Assembly: GCA_964572965.1 (NCBI GenBank)
Contig: CAZNHL010000087.1
Span: forward strand, 1 to 13,771
Length of the DNA stretch: 13,771 nucleotides
Source: CAZNHL01 sp964572965
GTDB lineage: Bacteria > Bacteroidota > Bacteroidia > Cytophagales > UBA9547
Direction: 5' to 3'
Both the position numbers and the translations under genes were made by a program. This document shows, in pieces, positions 1 through 8,300 of the stretch; within the stretch, counting starts at the first letter, position 1; each line of letters opens with the position of its first letter. The notes under the pieces are model-generated. The model made no database searches. It was not told where the DNA came from and saw only the letters and a list, made by a program, of their open reading frames with translations.

Positions 1-60
1 CCTTATTCTATGTACCTATGAGGTAAAGTTTTAATATTTAAATGGGACAATCTAATTATT

Positions 61-1098
61 TTAATCTCTACAATTAGCCTTAACCAATGTTTTTATGGCT
101 GATACTGCTTTTAATTCAGTATTTATGACTTTACTTACTTTGGTATTAGTTAAAATAATTCCATATATCCCCCTACAAGAATCAATGAAAGGGAATGTAC
201 CTGTTGCTCCTGGACAAAATATCTCGGGTTGATGCTCCTTATGCTCGTCAAAATTATAGAGCCATGTGCCTAAGCCATAACTTATGTTTTTGCCATCGGC
301 AATTTCTTTAATAAGAAGGTTTGATTTAAGCATGTTTTGTATGACAGAAGGAGATACCTGGCTTTTGTAGAATTCCTGAACGGATGATTCTGAAATTACA
401 TGTGTTCCTTTATACAGGCCTTTATTCAAAACCATTTTCATAAAGCTCAAATAGTCTGCCGGTGTTGTACAGAGTCCTGATCCTAATGCCGGATTATCTT
501 TTTCCCAGCAATAGGTACTGTTGATCATATTGCATTTTGAAGCAATGTTCTTTTGGAATAGCTCTTCCCATGAGCTATTTGTTACCACTTCAGCGATTCG
601 ACCTACAATCCTGTATGACATTTCCCCATATTCAAATGTTTTTCCCGGGCTGGATTTCATTGGAGTATATTTTGCCATACTATCAACCAGTTGAGCTAAA
701 TTGATATTTTTATACTCAAACCCCGCAAATGCCGGAAATCCGCTTGTATGCGTAAGGCATTGCCGAATAGTTGAGCCTCCTTTGTTGTATTTTGTGAAAT
801 TTGGCAGGTATTTTCCAATAGAATCGTCAAGCGACAGAAGCTTCTGGTCTGCTAATGTTAGAATTACAGAGGCTGAAATCCACTTGCTAGCTGATGCAAC
901 TCCAATTTTTGTGTCATCCTTAGCAATACCGGTTTGATACTTGTATATAGTAGAGTCACCCTGATTTACTATCATAATTAAATGACCATTAAAGTCTGTT
1001 TTCTTACTTTCTAAGTTTTTGGAAATGTCAGAAAAGCTTTGGCAATAGACTGTTTGAGCATTGAAAAAAAATATTGTTAATAAGAATAAATACTTCAT
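61..1098 (-). CDS. secreted serine hydrolase, beta-lactamase/DD-peptidase (class C-like) family
   Basis: 345 residues, exported, of the beta-lactamase-related serine hydrolase family (penicillin-binding proteins, class C beta-lactamases, EstB-type esterases). The start is the ATG at 1098: it gives a typical signal peptide (MKYLFLL..., likely cleaved VYC|Q after residue 19). The frame stays open to a TTG at 1182, but that would put 28 non-signal residues in front. The nucleophile motif SxxK is S69-A-S-K72. The second motif region reads FEYGEMSY (155-162), so YGE stands where YxN is usual. The third motif region is PGATGTFPFID (296-306) instead of HxG or KTG, as in some esterase-like members. 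The conserved LTHTSG stretch (115-120) supports the family. The substrate cannot be told: peptidoglycan peptides, a beta-lactam or an ester are all possible. It is divergent from the SPFH gene. No clear terminator follows; only a 5-bp hairpin is visible at 13-25. Confidence 0.88.
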   Translation of the reverse strand: MKYLFLLTIFFFNAQTVYCQSFSDISKNLESKKTDFNGHLIMIVNQGDSTIYKYQTGIAKDDTKIGVASASKWISASVILTLADQKLLSLDDSIGKYLPNFTKYNKGGSTIRQCLTHTSGFPAFAGFEYKNINLAQLVDSMAKYTPMKSSPGKTFEYGEMSYRIVGRIAEVVTNSSWEELFQKNIASKCNMINSTYCWEKDNPALGSGLCTTPADYLSFMKMVLNKGLYKGTHVISESSVQEFYKSQVSPSVIQNMLKSNLLIKEIADGKNISYGLGTWLYNFDEHKEHQPEIFCPGATGTFPFIDSCRGIYGIILTNTKVSKVINTELKAVSAIKTLVKANCRD

Positions 1099-1398
1099 AA
1101 TTGAGATTAATGGTGAGCGGAATAACATAGTTGTTACTGGAAAAGCTATGAATGTCAGTTGTTTACTTTTATTATTAGCCAATATATAAAATATCCGGTA
1201 AACTCTATTTGCGGTGTTTATGACAAGCTCAGGTATTAAGGATTGCTGAAGCTTGGTATCTGAGCCTGGTTTATACTCTAAACGGCATAAGCCAGAAACG
1301 TAACACTCTTCTTACTGTTCCGTATCTTCTTTGAACTATGATTTAAAAGGTGGTTGTATTTAAAACCATCTGAACACAATTAACCTTACTTATTTATA
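1099..1398. other. divergent intergenic region between the serine hydrolase and SPFH genes
   Basis: This 300-bp spacer must hold promoters for both divergent genes. It contains one copy of the 44-45 bp repeat (1175-1218). It also has a weak imperfect inverted repeat, GCTCAGGTAT near 1228 against GTATCTGAGC near 1256, and a small hairpin GGTGGTT/AACCATC at 1349-1370 ahead of the SPFH gene. I found no convincing TTTG-N19-TAnnTTTG promoter on either strand and no small gene. Confidence 0.5.
1175..1218 (+). repeat. dispersed intergenic repeat, copy A
   Basis: The first 29 bases match copy B (5194-5222) at 27 positions without gaps; the shared core includes AATATATAAAATATCC. A less similar tail ending in GGTGTT follows, with a one-base length difference. 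Copy A starts 77 bp upstream of the serine hydrolase ATG, in the same orientation relative to its downstream gene as copy B. Confidence 0.7.
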
Positions 1399-2169
1399 AT
1401 GAAAAAGAACTATTTTATTGCACTGGCCTGCATACCATTGCTGGGCAGCTGCACGATTATCAGACCCGGAGAAGTTGGAGTAAAGCAACGTATAGGCAAA
1501 CTATCTGATAAAGTTTATACAGGGGGTACTGTAGTGTATAATCCCTTTATTACAAAAGTAATCAAGAGTACGTCCAGGACAATAAACCTGGAATTGTCAT
1601 TAACTCTTCCTAGTAAAGAGGGGTTGAGTATTACCTCCCATATATCTATCCTATATAGAATAGACAAGGAGAAATTACCACAGATCATCCAGACAATTGG
1701 CCTTAATTATGAGTCAATTATTGCAAACGTTTTCCGGTCTGCTTCAGCAGATGTCTGTGCACAGTTTTTTGCAAAAGATATGCACTCTGGTATGCGGGCT
1801 GAAATAGAAAAGGCTATCAGAGTCAAGATGGGCGAAATACTCTCCAGTCAGGGAATTATCATTGAGTCAGTATTGATGAAAAGCATTCAACTGCCAGCAG
1901 GCCTTGCCAATGCCATTGAGGAAAAATTGCGTGCAGAACAGGAAGCAATGCGTATGGAGTTTATACTGCAACAGGCTAAACTTGAAGCTGATCGTAAAAT
2001 TATCGAGGCAAAAGGTGTCAGAGATGCACAAAAAATCCTGTCAGAAGGTCTCACAGAGGAAATTATCAAAATCAGGAGTATTGAAGCTTTTAACGAACTT
2101 TCAAAATCGTCTAATAGCAAAGTTATTATTACTGATGGCAGAACGCCGTTTCTTATTGATGGTAAATAG
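1399..2169 (+). CDS. SPFH/prohibitin-family lipoprotein
   Basis: 256 residues, membrane-anchored SPFH (band 7/prohibitin) protein. Family members oligomerise into membrane-bound rings or cages and act as scaffolds, often controlling membrane proteases; no substrate is shown here. Residues 1-18 form a lipoprotein signal with lipobox LGSC (Cys18), so anchoring would be by lipid, not by the usual N-terminal transmembrane helix. The SPFH domain follows: RPGEVGVKQRIGKL (22-35), then a beta-rich core, then the helical YESIIANVFRSASADV (104-119). A charged, Glu/Ala/Arg-rich coiled coil covers about 172-215. The C terminus (VIITDGRTPFLI) resembles prohibitin-like proteins of Bacteroidota. Length is normal and no partner protease is adjacent. 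It is the only plus-strand gene in the window and stands alone; no strong Shine-Dalgarno precedes the ATG, as is common in this phylum. Confidence 0.9.
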   Translation: MKKNYFIALACIPLLGSCTIIRPGEVGVKQRIGKLSDKVYTGGTVVYNPFITKVIKSTSRTINLELSLTLPSKEGLSITSHISILYRIDKEKLPQIIQTIGLNYESIIANVFRSASADVCAQFFAKDMHSGMRAEIEKAIRVKMGEILSSQGIIIESVLMKSIQLPAGLANAIEEKLRAEQEAMRMEFILQQAKLEADRKIIEAKGVRDAQKILSEGLTEEIIKIRSIEAFNELSKSSNSKVIITDGRTPFLIDGK

Positions 2170-2313
2170 GTGTTTCGGGTCTGCAAGCAGTGTACTAACT
2201 TATCAGGTTTCTATGTTGGCACCGACGTCTGTCCAATGTGATTAAGTTAAGTTTCTAAAGACCGGAAAGAGGTCAAATATTTATAGTTTGATATGATGGA
2301 AGGGGTATTTGTT

Positions 2314-2330
2314 CGATTCCAATGGGATCG
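2314..2330. terminator. possible weak terminator between convergent genes
   Basis: CGATTCC and GGGATCG pair over 7 positions (one wobble) around the loop AAT, followed on the plus strand by TATTT. It lies between the convergent SPFH and OmpA-like genes, where termination is expected. It is short and lacks a real T tract, so it may be chance. Confidence 0.22.
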
Positions 2331-2417
2331 TATTTACATTCCTCTATAATCTCTATACAAGTATGAACTTTTCGGATTCTCTTAACTAAACAACACGGCT
2401 GTTGGTGCCAATAATTA

Positions 2418-3704
2418 CTAAGGGCAAGCCTCTAGTTCTTTTACAATTGTCCCTTTTTTGAGTTCGCGTCTTTTGATAACATACCTCTTTTTCTTGAATC
2501 GAAGGTCTGTTGTTCTTATTGCAACTTTATGCTCTTTACCTTTCTTTTGGCTGATAACTATTATCTCCTCCTGTGAGTTTAATGACGGAACTGTTCTAAT
2601 ATTATATAATTTTTTATTGATAATGTTTCCGGGAAATAGTAATAGCGGATTCTGGTATCTCATGCTAATTTCGCTGATACCTTTTTTAACTTTTATATTT
2701 ATAGACCCCACTTTAAACTGTTTCCCAATAAAAACCTTTGAACTACTGTCTCTGTTGCCTATAGCAGGCATTTTTATTATGTCGATAGAGTCTTTATTTT
2801 GGATGATTTTGAATAATAGCATGCTGCTGTCATTTGGCGCAATAGGAAAATAAAGTTCCCGGAATTGGTAACAAGGTAGCAGCGAAGGAGAGACAGTAAA
2901 TTTGACTGTCAACATTTTATCAGTAATTATCAGTCTGTCTTTTTTTTCAATAACTCTGCTATCTGGCGGGAGTGAACAAATATCCGTTTCTTCGACTTCA
3001 ACATGAAATTTGTCATCGCATAGGCTATTACAATAGCTACTGTTGTAAATGGTACCTTTAGATATATATATCTTTACGCCACTTTCATGTGTGAATATCG
3101 TATCGTTGGTCGGGATGGTACAATCATAAAAAACTTTCTCACATATACGGCTATCCCGTGTAAAATAGACATTTACTCTTCTGTTTTTGTTCCTGTCAGG
3201 TGTGTTATCAGGATAATTTGTGCTTTCACTTAGCCCTTCATGCAAAATAGGAATGTTGGCCAGCTTCTTTCGGTAAGGGGGAGAAGGCGATGAGGTGTAT
3301 TTCTCTAAGTAGTTAATAGTTGGGCTTGGGGGGCTGCATTGAGTGAAATATTTTTTTATTGTATCTCCTTTAAACTTTGATTTTAAATAACTGTTAACAG
3401 CCTGAGCTCTGTTGTTCGAAAGGTTTAAATTGTACTGTTGCGAACCGCTTGTGTCAGTATAACCGAATATTTCAATATGATACAAATAAGTAGTGTCTTT
3501 TAATATGACATTCAATATAGAATCAAGGAGCTGTTTGCCATCATGGGTAATTTCTGATGAATTGCGTCTGAAATATAATTCGGCAGTGTAATTCCTGTGT
3601 TGGTGAGGATTCAACAATACTGCTTTGTCGATAATTTTATTTTCCTGGGCCAGTGTTAATTGTGCCAGCATGTAAAACAGTATACCTGTAAGTATATATT
3701 TCAT
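2418..3704 (-). CDS. OmpA-like protein with interrupted peptidoglycan-binding domain and novel C-terminal region
   Basis: 428 residues. Signal peptide 1-19, likely cut TLA|Q. Residues 41-181 carry an OmpA C-terminal (peptidoglycan-associating) domain. The hallmark NxxLSxxRAxxVxxxL fits exactly at N92-L107, preceded by GYTDTSG (81-87), and the closing DRNKNRRVNVYF is at 170-181. About 60 residues, rich in Pro, Ser and Lys, lie between these two motifs, clearly more than in a standard domain. The remaining ~245 residues (184-428) match no family I can name. They look beta-rich, contain several Cys (188, 195, 225, 229, 243, 278, 427), and 201-240 vaguely resembles Bacteroidota beta-domains that follow a VxIxIPxxAF-type pattern. 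The protein lacks an N-terminal beta-barrel, so it is probably a periplasmic or outer-membrane-associated wall-binding protein. A promoter-like sequence lies just upstream. Start chosen by ATG plus signal peptide. Confidence 0.85.
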   Translation of the reverse strand: MKYILTGILFYMLAQLTLAQENKIIDKAVLLNPHQHRNYTAELYFRRNSSEITHDGKQLLDSILNVILKDTTYLYHIEIFGYTDTSGSQQYNLNLSNNRAQAVNSYLKSKFKGDTIKKYFTQCSPPSPTINYLEKYTSSPSPPYRKKLANIPILHEGLSESTNYPDNTPDRNKNRRVNVYFTRDSRICEKVFYDCTIPTNDTIFTHESGVKIYISKGTIYNSSYCNSLCDDKFHVEVEETDICSLPPDSRVIEKKDRLIITDKMLTVKFTVSPSLLPCYQFRELYFPIAPNDSSMLLFKIIQNKDSIDIIKMPAIGNRDSSSKVFIGKQFKVGSINIKVKKGISEISMRYQNPLLLFPGNIINKKLYNIRTVPSLNSQEEIIVISQKKGKEHKVAIRTTDLRFKKKRYVIKRRELKKGTIVKELEACP

Positions 3705-3725
3705 TGTTTTCAGGTCAGATATATT

Positions 3726-3756
3726 TCAATTTACGAAGAGTTAACCTTGAACCAAA
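3726..3756 (-). promoter_or_regulatory. candidate Bacteroidota sigma-A promoter for the OmpA-like gene
   Basis: On the minus strand TTTG (3756-3753) is followed after exactly 19 bases by TAAATTGA (3733-3726). This resembles the phylum's TTTG-N19-TAnnTTTG promoter with an imperfect -7 element. Transcription would begin near 3719, giving a leader of about 15 nt before the ATG at 3704. It lies between the CPBP gene's stop and the OmpA-like start, so the latter can be transcribed on its own. Confidence 0.45.
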
Positions 3757-3785
3757 GGAGAATAAAACTTAGTAAATGCATTCGG

Positions 3786-4490
3786 TTACATATTGTACTT
3801 AATATTCATCATCATCAAAGCTGTAAAAATGATAATGTCCTGTACGAAATGTATTGTCCACGCAATTAAAAGTCCTTTTGTCTCTATTGTTACCTTACAC
3901 AAAATGTAACCTAACACACCAGACATTAAAATACCGATAACTCCGCCCGGATTTCCGAAATAATGTGGCAGTCCGAACAATATAGCCGACATAATCAATA
4001 TGGTCAATTTGGGATAATGATTAAAAAGTCCGCCAACAATGCCAAAACGGAAAATCAGTTCTTCTGCCAATGAGTTTGTGAGTGAAAACAGCAATACCAA
4101 AGGAATAAAGCTCCATTGAAAATTGTTGATACTGTTTGTATATTTCACGGCTAGCAACATAAATATTGCTGTAGCAATACTTACAAAGGACAGCAATTGA
4201 AGTCCATTTACTTTCCATGAAGATTTGCCGTTTATTCCAAGCCATTTCTCTTTTCCGGCAATGGAGCTAAGTTGGCCTATGCTTAGAAATTGCCTACTCC
4301 CTGGGTTTAAAATCAGAATAGCTAGCGTTGTTAAAAGTCCGGTTGTTAGAGCAAAAGCCTGATATTTTGCCAAACCATTTATAAAATTGTCCGGATGGAT
4401 TTGAAGGTTGATTGGACTAGTAAAAGCCCCGGCAGTTACCAAGAGTACGGAGGCAATTCCTGGAATTAAAAACGTGTAAAATATTCTCAT
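3786..4490 (-). CDS. CPBP-family intramembrane metalloprotease (Abi/CAAX protease-like)
   Basis: 234 residues from the ATG at 4490. A GTG 18 bases upstream (4508) is an alternative giving 240 residues; the ATG is preferred because the sequence before it is A-rich. Polytopic membrane protein with about six hydrophobic segments. All three conserved CPBP motifs are present near the C terminus: EELIFR (E143, E144, R148), FGLPH (F172-H176) and HFVQD (H214-D218). The Glu and His residues are the proposed metal ligands and catalytic residues. Family members range from CAAX prenyl endopeptidases to bacteriocin self-immunity proteins and regulators of secreted factors; the substrate is not evident. 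It lies 61 bp downstream of the Crp/Fnr-like gene on the same strand and is probably co-transcribed with it, so its expression may follow that regulator. Confidence 0.87.
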   Translation of the reverse strand: MRIFYTFLIPGIASVLLVTAGAFTSPINLQIHPDNFINGLAKYQAFALTTGLLTTLAILILNPGSRQFLSIGQLSSIAGKEKWLGINGKSSWKVNGLQLLSFVSIATAIFMLLAVKYTNSINNFQWSFIPLVLLFSLTNSLAEELIFRFGIVGGLFNHYPKLTILIMSAILFGLPHYFGNPGGVIGILMSGVLGYILCKVTIETKGLLIAWTIHFVQDIIIFTALMMMNIKYNM

Positions 4491-4536
4491 ATCAGATTTA
4501 TTTTCCACAAAGTTCTGATTGAAAAATGCTTTTTCT

Positions 4537-4552
4537 GTTACCGTACGATAAC
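4537..4552. promoter_or_regulatory. near-palindromic operator-like site
   Basis: The 16-mer GTTACCGTACGATAAC equals its reverse complement at 14 of 16 positions. Such symmetry with no loop suits a dimeric DNA-binding protein better than an RNA hairpin. It lies between the regulator's stop codon (4552-4554, sharing one base) and the CPBP start. The adjacent Crp/Fnr-like protein is an obvious but unproven candidate binder; the half-site is not the classical TGTGA or TTGAT. Confidence 0.4.
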
Positions 4553-5136
4553 TAATGTTTTTCTGCTTGTTCTTTTCTTATTCTACTCAGACTTTGAGGT
4601 GTTACTCCAAGATATGAAGCAATATGTTTTTGAGGTGTCCGCTGTATAATTTCCTGTTGTCTGAGTTGCAGTTCAATGTATCTTTCTGTCGCCGTTTTTG
4701 TAAGGATATCTATTTGCTGTTTTTGTTTGTGAACAAAAAGTGCCTCGGAAGCAAAACGGCAGATTATGTCTCCAAACTCGCTGTTGTTACTCAGCTTGTC
4801 GAAATTGACTTTAGATATTCTGAAAAGTTCAGATGGTTCAAATGTTATTACTTCAAGTGGTGTAGGTTGTTGATTGAGGAATGACATATAGTCTCCAAAA
4901 AATTCTCCTTCGTAGCATAAGTCAATACACACAAAGTTGTTATTGTTCCAAAGTAAAATTCCGCCACTCCCTTTTAGAATGAAACTCAAATATTTTTCTG
5001 TAGCGTCTGTATTCTTTATGGTTTGGTCTTTTGCCGTTGTGATAATCTCTCCCAGGTCGGTAAATGATTTCCACGCTTCAATGGGAACATTGAAATAAGG
5101 GTCAAAAGCTTTTTTTATTTTTTCTTCAATTTTCAA
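4552..5136 (-). CDS. Crp/Fnr-family transcriptional regulator
   Basis: 194 residues, the usual length for short Crp/Fnr regulators of Bacteroidota. A cyclic-nucleotide-binding-like beta-roll spans about 28-115 (LSFILKGSGGILLW at 50-63, EGEFFGDYMSF at 76-86). A long dimer helix covers 120-147, and the C-terminal helix-turn-helix is at 165-188 (QKHIASYLGVTPQSLSRIRK). The classical cAMP-contact motif (GExxxRSA) is not visible and there is no Cys cluster for an iron-sulfur centre, so the ligand is unknown. The start is TTG at 5136: no in-frame ATG lies between it and the upstream stop at 5194-5196, and the first internal ATG (codon 84) would remove most of the sensor domain. The encoded N terminus (MKIEEKIKKAFDPYF) looks family-typical. 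It is followed by the CPBP gene, probably in one transcript. Confidence 0.88.
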   Translation of the reverse strand: MKIEEKIKKAFDPYFNVPIEAWKSFTDLGEIITTAKDQTIKNTDATEKYLSFILKGSGGILLWNNNNFVCIDLCYEGEFFGDYMSFLNQQPTPLEVITFEPSELFRISKVNFDKLSNNSEFGDIICRFASEALFVHKQKQQIDILTKTATERYIELQLRQQEIIQRTPQKHIASYLGVTPQSLSRIRKEQAEKH

Positions 5137-5193
5137 TTTCCGTGTTGAGAAAAGTTCGTTTTTGGGGTGTCTGCACCTTGTTGTCAGGGTTTG

Positions 5194-5238
5194 TTAGCGA
5201 ATATATAAAATATCCTGTAAACCTTAATTTCTGGTGTT
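5194..5238 (+). repeat. dispersed intergenic repeat, copy B
   Basis: Second copy of the element at 1175-1218. The first 29 bases agree at 27 positions; the tail also ends in GGTGTT. It begins 58 bp upstream of the regulator's TTG start. On the minus strand it contains TATATTCG, one mismatch from the -7 consensus TAnnTTTG, but no TTTG lies at the right distance, so promoter function is doubtful. Confidence 0.7.
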
Positions 5239-5303
5239 GGTAAGGCCGGACTGAGAACTCATTCATAAACCATCCTGCACAGGAAGGTATGTGTGTCATA
5301 TAA

Positions 5304-5335
5304 AAAAAGTCCGGCCTATTTAGGCCGGACTTTTT
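5304..5335 (-). terminator. intrinsic terminator of the M60 gene (probably bidirectional)
   Basis: Arms AAAAAGTCCGGCCTA (5304-5318) and TAGGCCGGACTTTTT (5321-5335) are perfect reverse complements: a GC-rich 8-bp core (GTCCGGCC/GGCCGGAC), flanked by A and T runs, so it gives a U tract on either strand. It starts 22 bases after the M60 stop codon. Confidence 0.9.
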
Positions 5336-5356
5336 ATGATATAAGTTTAGAGAAAT

Positions 5357-8300
5357 TTATTCTTTGATGATTTTAACAAACCTTTCGGTACTTGGTGACT
5401 TTACTTTCAGTATATAAGTACCACTTGCCAGGTCTGAAATATCTGCCTGTTTGCTATCATCAATATTTATGTGTGATAAAATTTTGCCTGTTAAATCAAA
5501 CACTTCAATTGCCACTATACTATTGCTTACATTGATAGTTCCTGTTGTTGGATTAGGGTATACAGATAAATCCTGATTTAATGTATTGTCAGCTAAACCG
5601 GTAGTAATGCTTACATTAATAGTAATTGCCGAAGATCTGGTACTGGCCCCCGAATTATCAGTAGCTATAGCCGTGATGGTATAAGTATCAGGGTCAACAT
5701 TAGTCCAGTTATAGGAGTAAGGAGAAGTAGTAGCTTCTCCAAGCTTCGTATCTCCGTTGAAAAACTCTACTTTGCTTACCTTTCCATCTGAATCGTTTGC
5801 ATCGGCTACGATATTAATAGTAACAGGTGCTGTGAAGCTTGCATTGTTAGTCGGAGAAATGATTGATACTATTGGTGCTACGTTAGCTATAATGGTAATG
5901 ATTTGTGTTGCAGAACCAGAGGTATAATTTCCGCTTGCTGTTACATTAGCTACTACGGTTACAGTTCCGCTTGTTAGTAATGACAACTGATTTTCTGAAA
6001 TAGTGGCTGTACCTGTACCGTTAATTACGGTATAAGTAACAGTGCCTGAAGAAGGAGAAACACTTGCATTTATCGTAATGTTTGTGCCCTCACGACCACT
6101 TGTACTATTTGTAAATACAATGTTGCCATTAGGAGAAGCAGGAGTGATTGCCAGATCACCTGCAGCGTAATTAAATGTATAGTTTGAAGAGATAGCTCCG
6201 GAAGCGCTGATAGCATAATTGCCAACGTTGCTGTTTGTTACAGCTGTTGTCGAAGCAGACGCCTGAGTGTTTAAACTGGCAGCGTTGTCACTGTAGGCAA
6301 AACCAGTATAGGTTACTGTAAATGCAGGATTAGCAGTATTATATACTTTAGTTTTATTATCAGCCTTTACAGTCAAGGTCTTTTTCGAAATAGTAAGTGT
6401 TGCGTTAACAGATCCAGCATTGAACGTACCAGCTGCGGCTTGATCAACTTTCACAGTGACTACACCAGCACCTTTGATAGTGACCAAACCTGTTGTAGCA
6501 TTGATTGTAGCCAAGCTGTTTCCCGAAGTAATTGAGTAAGTGAAAGCTCCTGAAGAGGTCGATGTAGCTGCCATAGAGAAAGCTGCGTCCCCGTAAGTTT
6601 TCGTAACATTTCCATAAGTAATCTCTGGCGCTGCTGTAGTATTTACAGTAATACTTACTTGTGATGAAGAGTTAACGGCACCGGTATTGTCATACGCTTT
6701 TGCTGTTAAGATATATGACCCTGCCGGAACTCCGCTCCAGTTGTAGTTGTAAGGACTGATTAAATCTTCACCCAATAAAGTGGTACCATTGTAAAACTCT
6801 ACTTTTGTAATAGAACCATCGGCATCAGTAGCGGTAGCATTGATAGTTATGTTTGCCGGTGCTGTAAAAGTAGCGTCATTGGTTGGTGAAGTAATATTTA
6901 CGACCGGTAATTGGTTGGCAGTTGCAGGGTATACCAATATCTTTTTCCCGTCAAAACCGACCGCATAAACCGACCTTGCTGTGGCCGGATAATATACACG
7001 TGTCGTTTGGTTGGAAATATCTCCGGTACCGGAAATAGACACAAATATCAACTTGCCGGTATTGTCGTATGTTTCATACACTATTGCATTTTTCCATTGG
7101 CTGTGTTGGACAGTCAGATAATTGTTATTCAGAGCTACTCCAAGGCCAGTTTGACCACTGATCGGTAACTTGTTTTTAAACATTTGAAGACTGCTTGCTG
7201 AAATGTATTTAATAACCGGAGAAACCGGAGCAGGATAACCCTTGCTTTTAATAGAGGCAATAGCTGCATTAATCTGAGCCTGTGTAACTGTTAATTGTTC
7301 AACTCCATAGTCGTCAATTGAACGGTTTATCGGTCTCAAGAAACCTGTGCTCTGGAAAAAGTCTGTTAAATCTTCCTTCACAACATCACAAGTGTTTTTT
7401 ACAAAGTTCAACAGCAACTCCCCACTCTTTAAAGATTCAGAATTGGTATTTCTGGCCATTTCCGCCAATGTACCATGCCAGTGTGCATAATCTGTTCCGG
7501 TATAATCTTTCGGATAGTCAAAAGATAAAACAGGCGCATTTCTGGATGCTCCGGCTAATTGATAATACAATTCTAATTGCCAGAAGGGTACAAGTACTTT
7601 AAAAGGATCAGGGCTGGCATTTCCTTGTAATGCTTCACCTTGTACCTGAGTATTGTAAAGAGAGCCGTTTATTCGCCCTCCACTAATTGAAGTCATACCT
7701 GTTACCGGGCTTACACTTTCATGTTCTAATCTTAGGGTGGATTGTGACTGATTTCTCATGTGGTACTGTACCCAGGCACTATGAATGTTGTTGGTAACTT
7801 CGGCCAAACCTATCCATTTAAGATCGGGTCTTACCTGATTAATATGCCCAAATTCATGAGCAATTCCCCAAAGTCCCAGTCTATCGGGATGCGTAAGGTC
7901 TTCTATACCCCAATCTATATCTAAATTGACACCTCCGCCGCCGGCATACCAGCCGCCACCATGATTGGAATAGGCGAAATTATGGTTTTTAACATCTCTG
8001 TTGTACTTGTAAAGCCCCATTTGTAAGCGTTCATGGGCGATAATAGTGTCATACTTATTCATCAGTCTTGTTGGTTCTGACGGACATCCTGTCAATAAAG
8101 CATCCTTTCTGTATACTAAATGGGTATTGGTCCCCTGGAGGTCAAGCATCGGGTAGTTAGAGTTTAGTAGTAAACTTGACCACTCGGTATCTGAGGTAAC
8201 ACCTTTTTTGAAGTATCCATTTATTTTGCCCGATACAATATTCACATCAACATTGGCTAAAGCCAGGTTATCGTTGTAATACTGAATATATCCAAGCCCC

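Noticed and set aside
13..25. Hairpin TACCT-ATG-AGGTA as terminator of the serine hydrolase
   Set aside because: Only 5 bp and not followed by a U tract on the minus strand.
1099..1182. Extension of the serine hydrolase to a TTG at 1182
   Set aside because: It adds 28 residues ahead of an obvious signal peptide that begins with an ATG at 1098; an exported protein would not normally carry them.
1887..2245. Two further frames overlapping the end of the SPFH gene
   Set aside because: They are out of frame or antisense to a clear coding sequence and resemble no protein family.
2458..2853. Plus-strand frame of 131 codons rich in hydrophobic residues
   Set aside because: It lies wholly antisense to the well-supported OmpA-like gene; its hydrophobicity is what the complement of Lys/Asn/Glu-rich codons gives.
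4491..4508. GTG start for the CPBP protease
   Set aside because: Possible, but the ATG at 4490 is preceded by an A-rich stretch and keeps all membrane segments; the difference is only six residues.
3786..5136. Reading the CPBP/regulator pair as a phage-defence (abortive infection) module
   Set aside because: The Abi label is a family name only; no other defence gene, toxin or mobile-element trace is near.
5194..5238. Reading the repeat as a sigma-A promoter (TATATTCG on the minus strand)
   Set aside because: The -7 match has a mismatch and there is no TTTG about 19 bases upstream in either copy.
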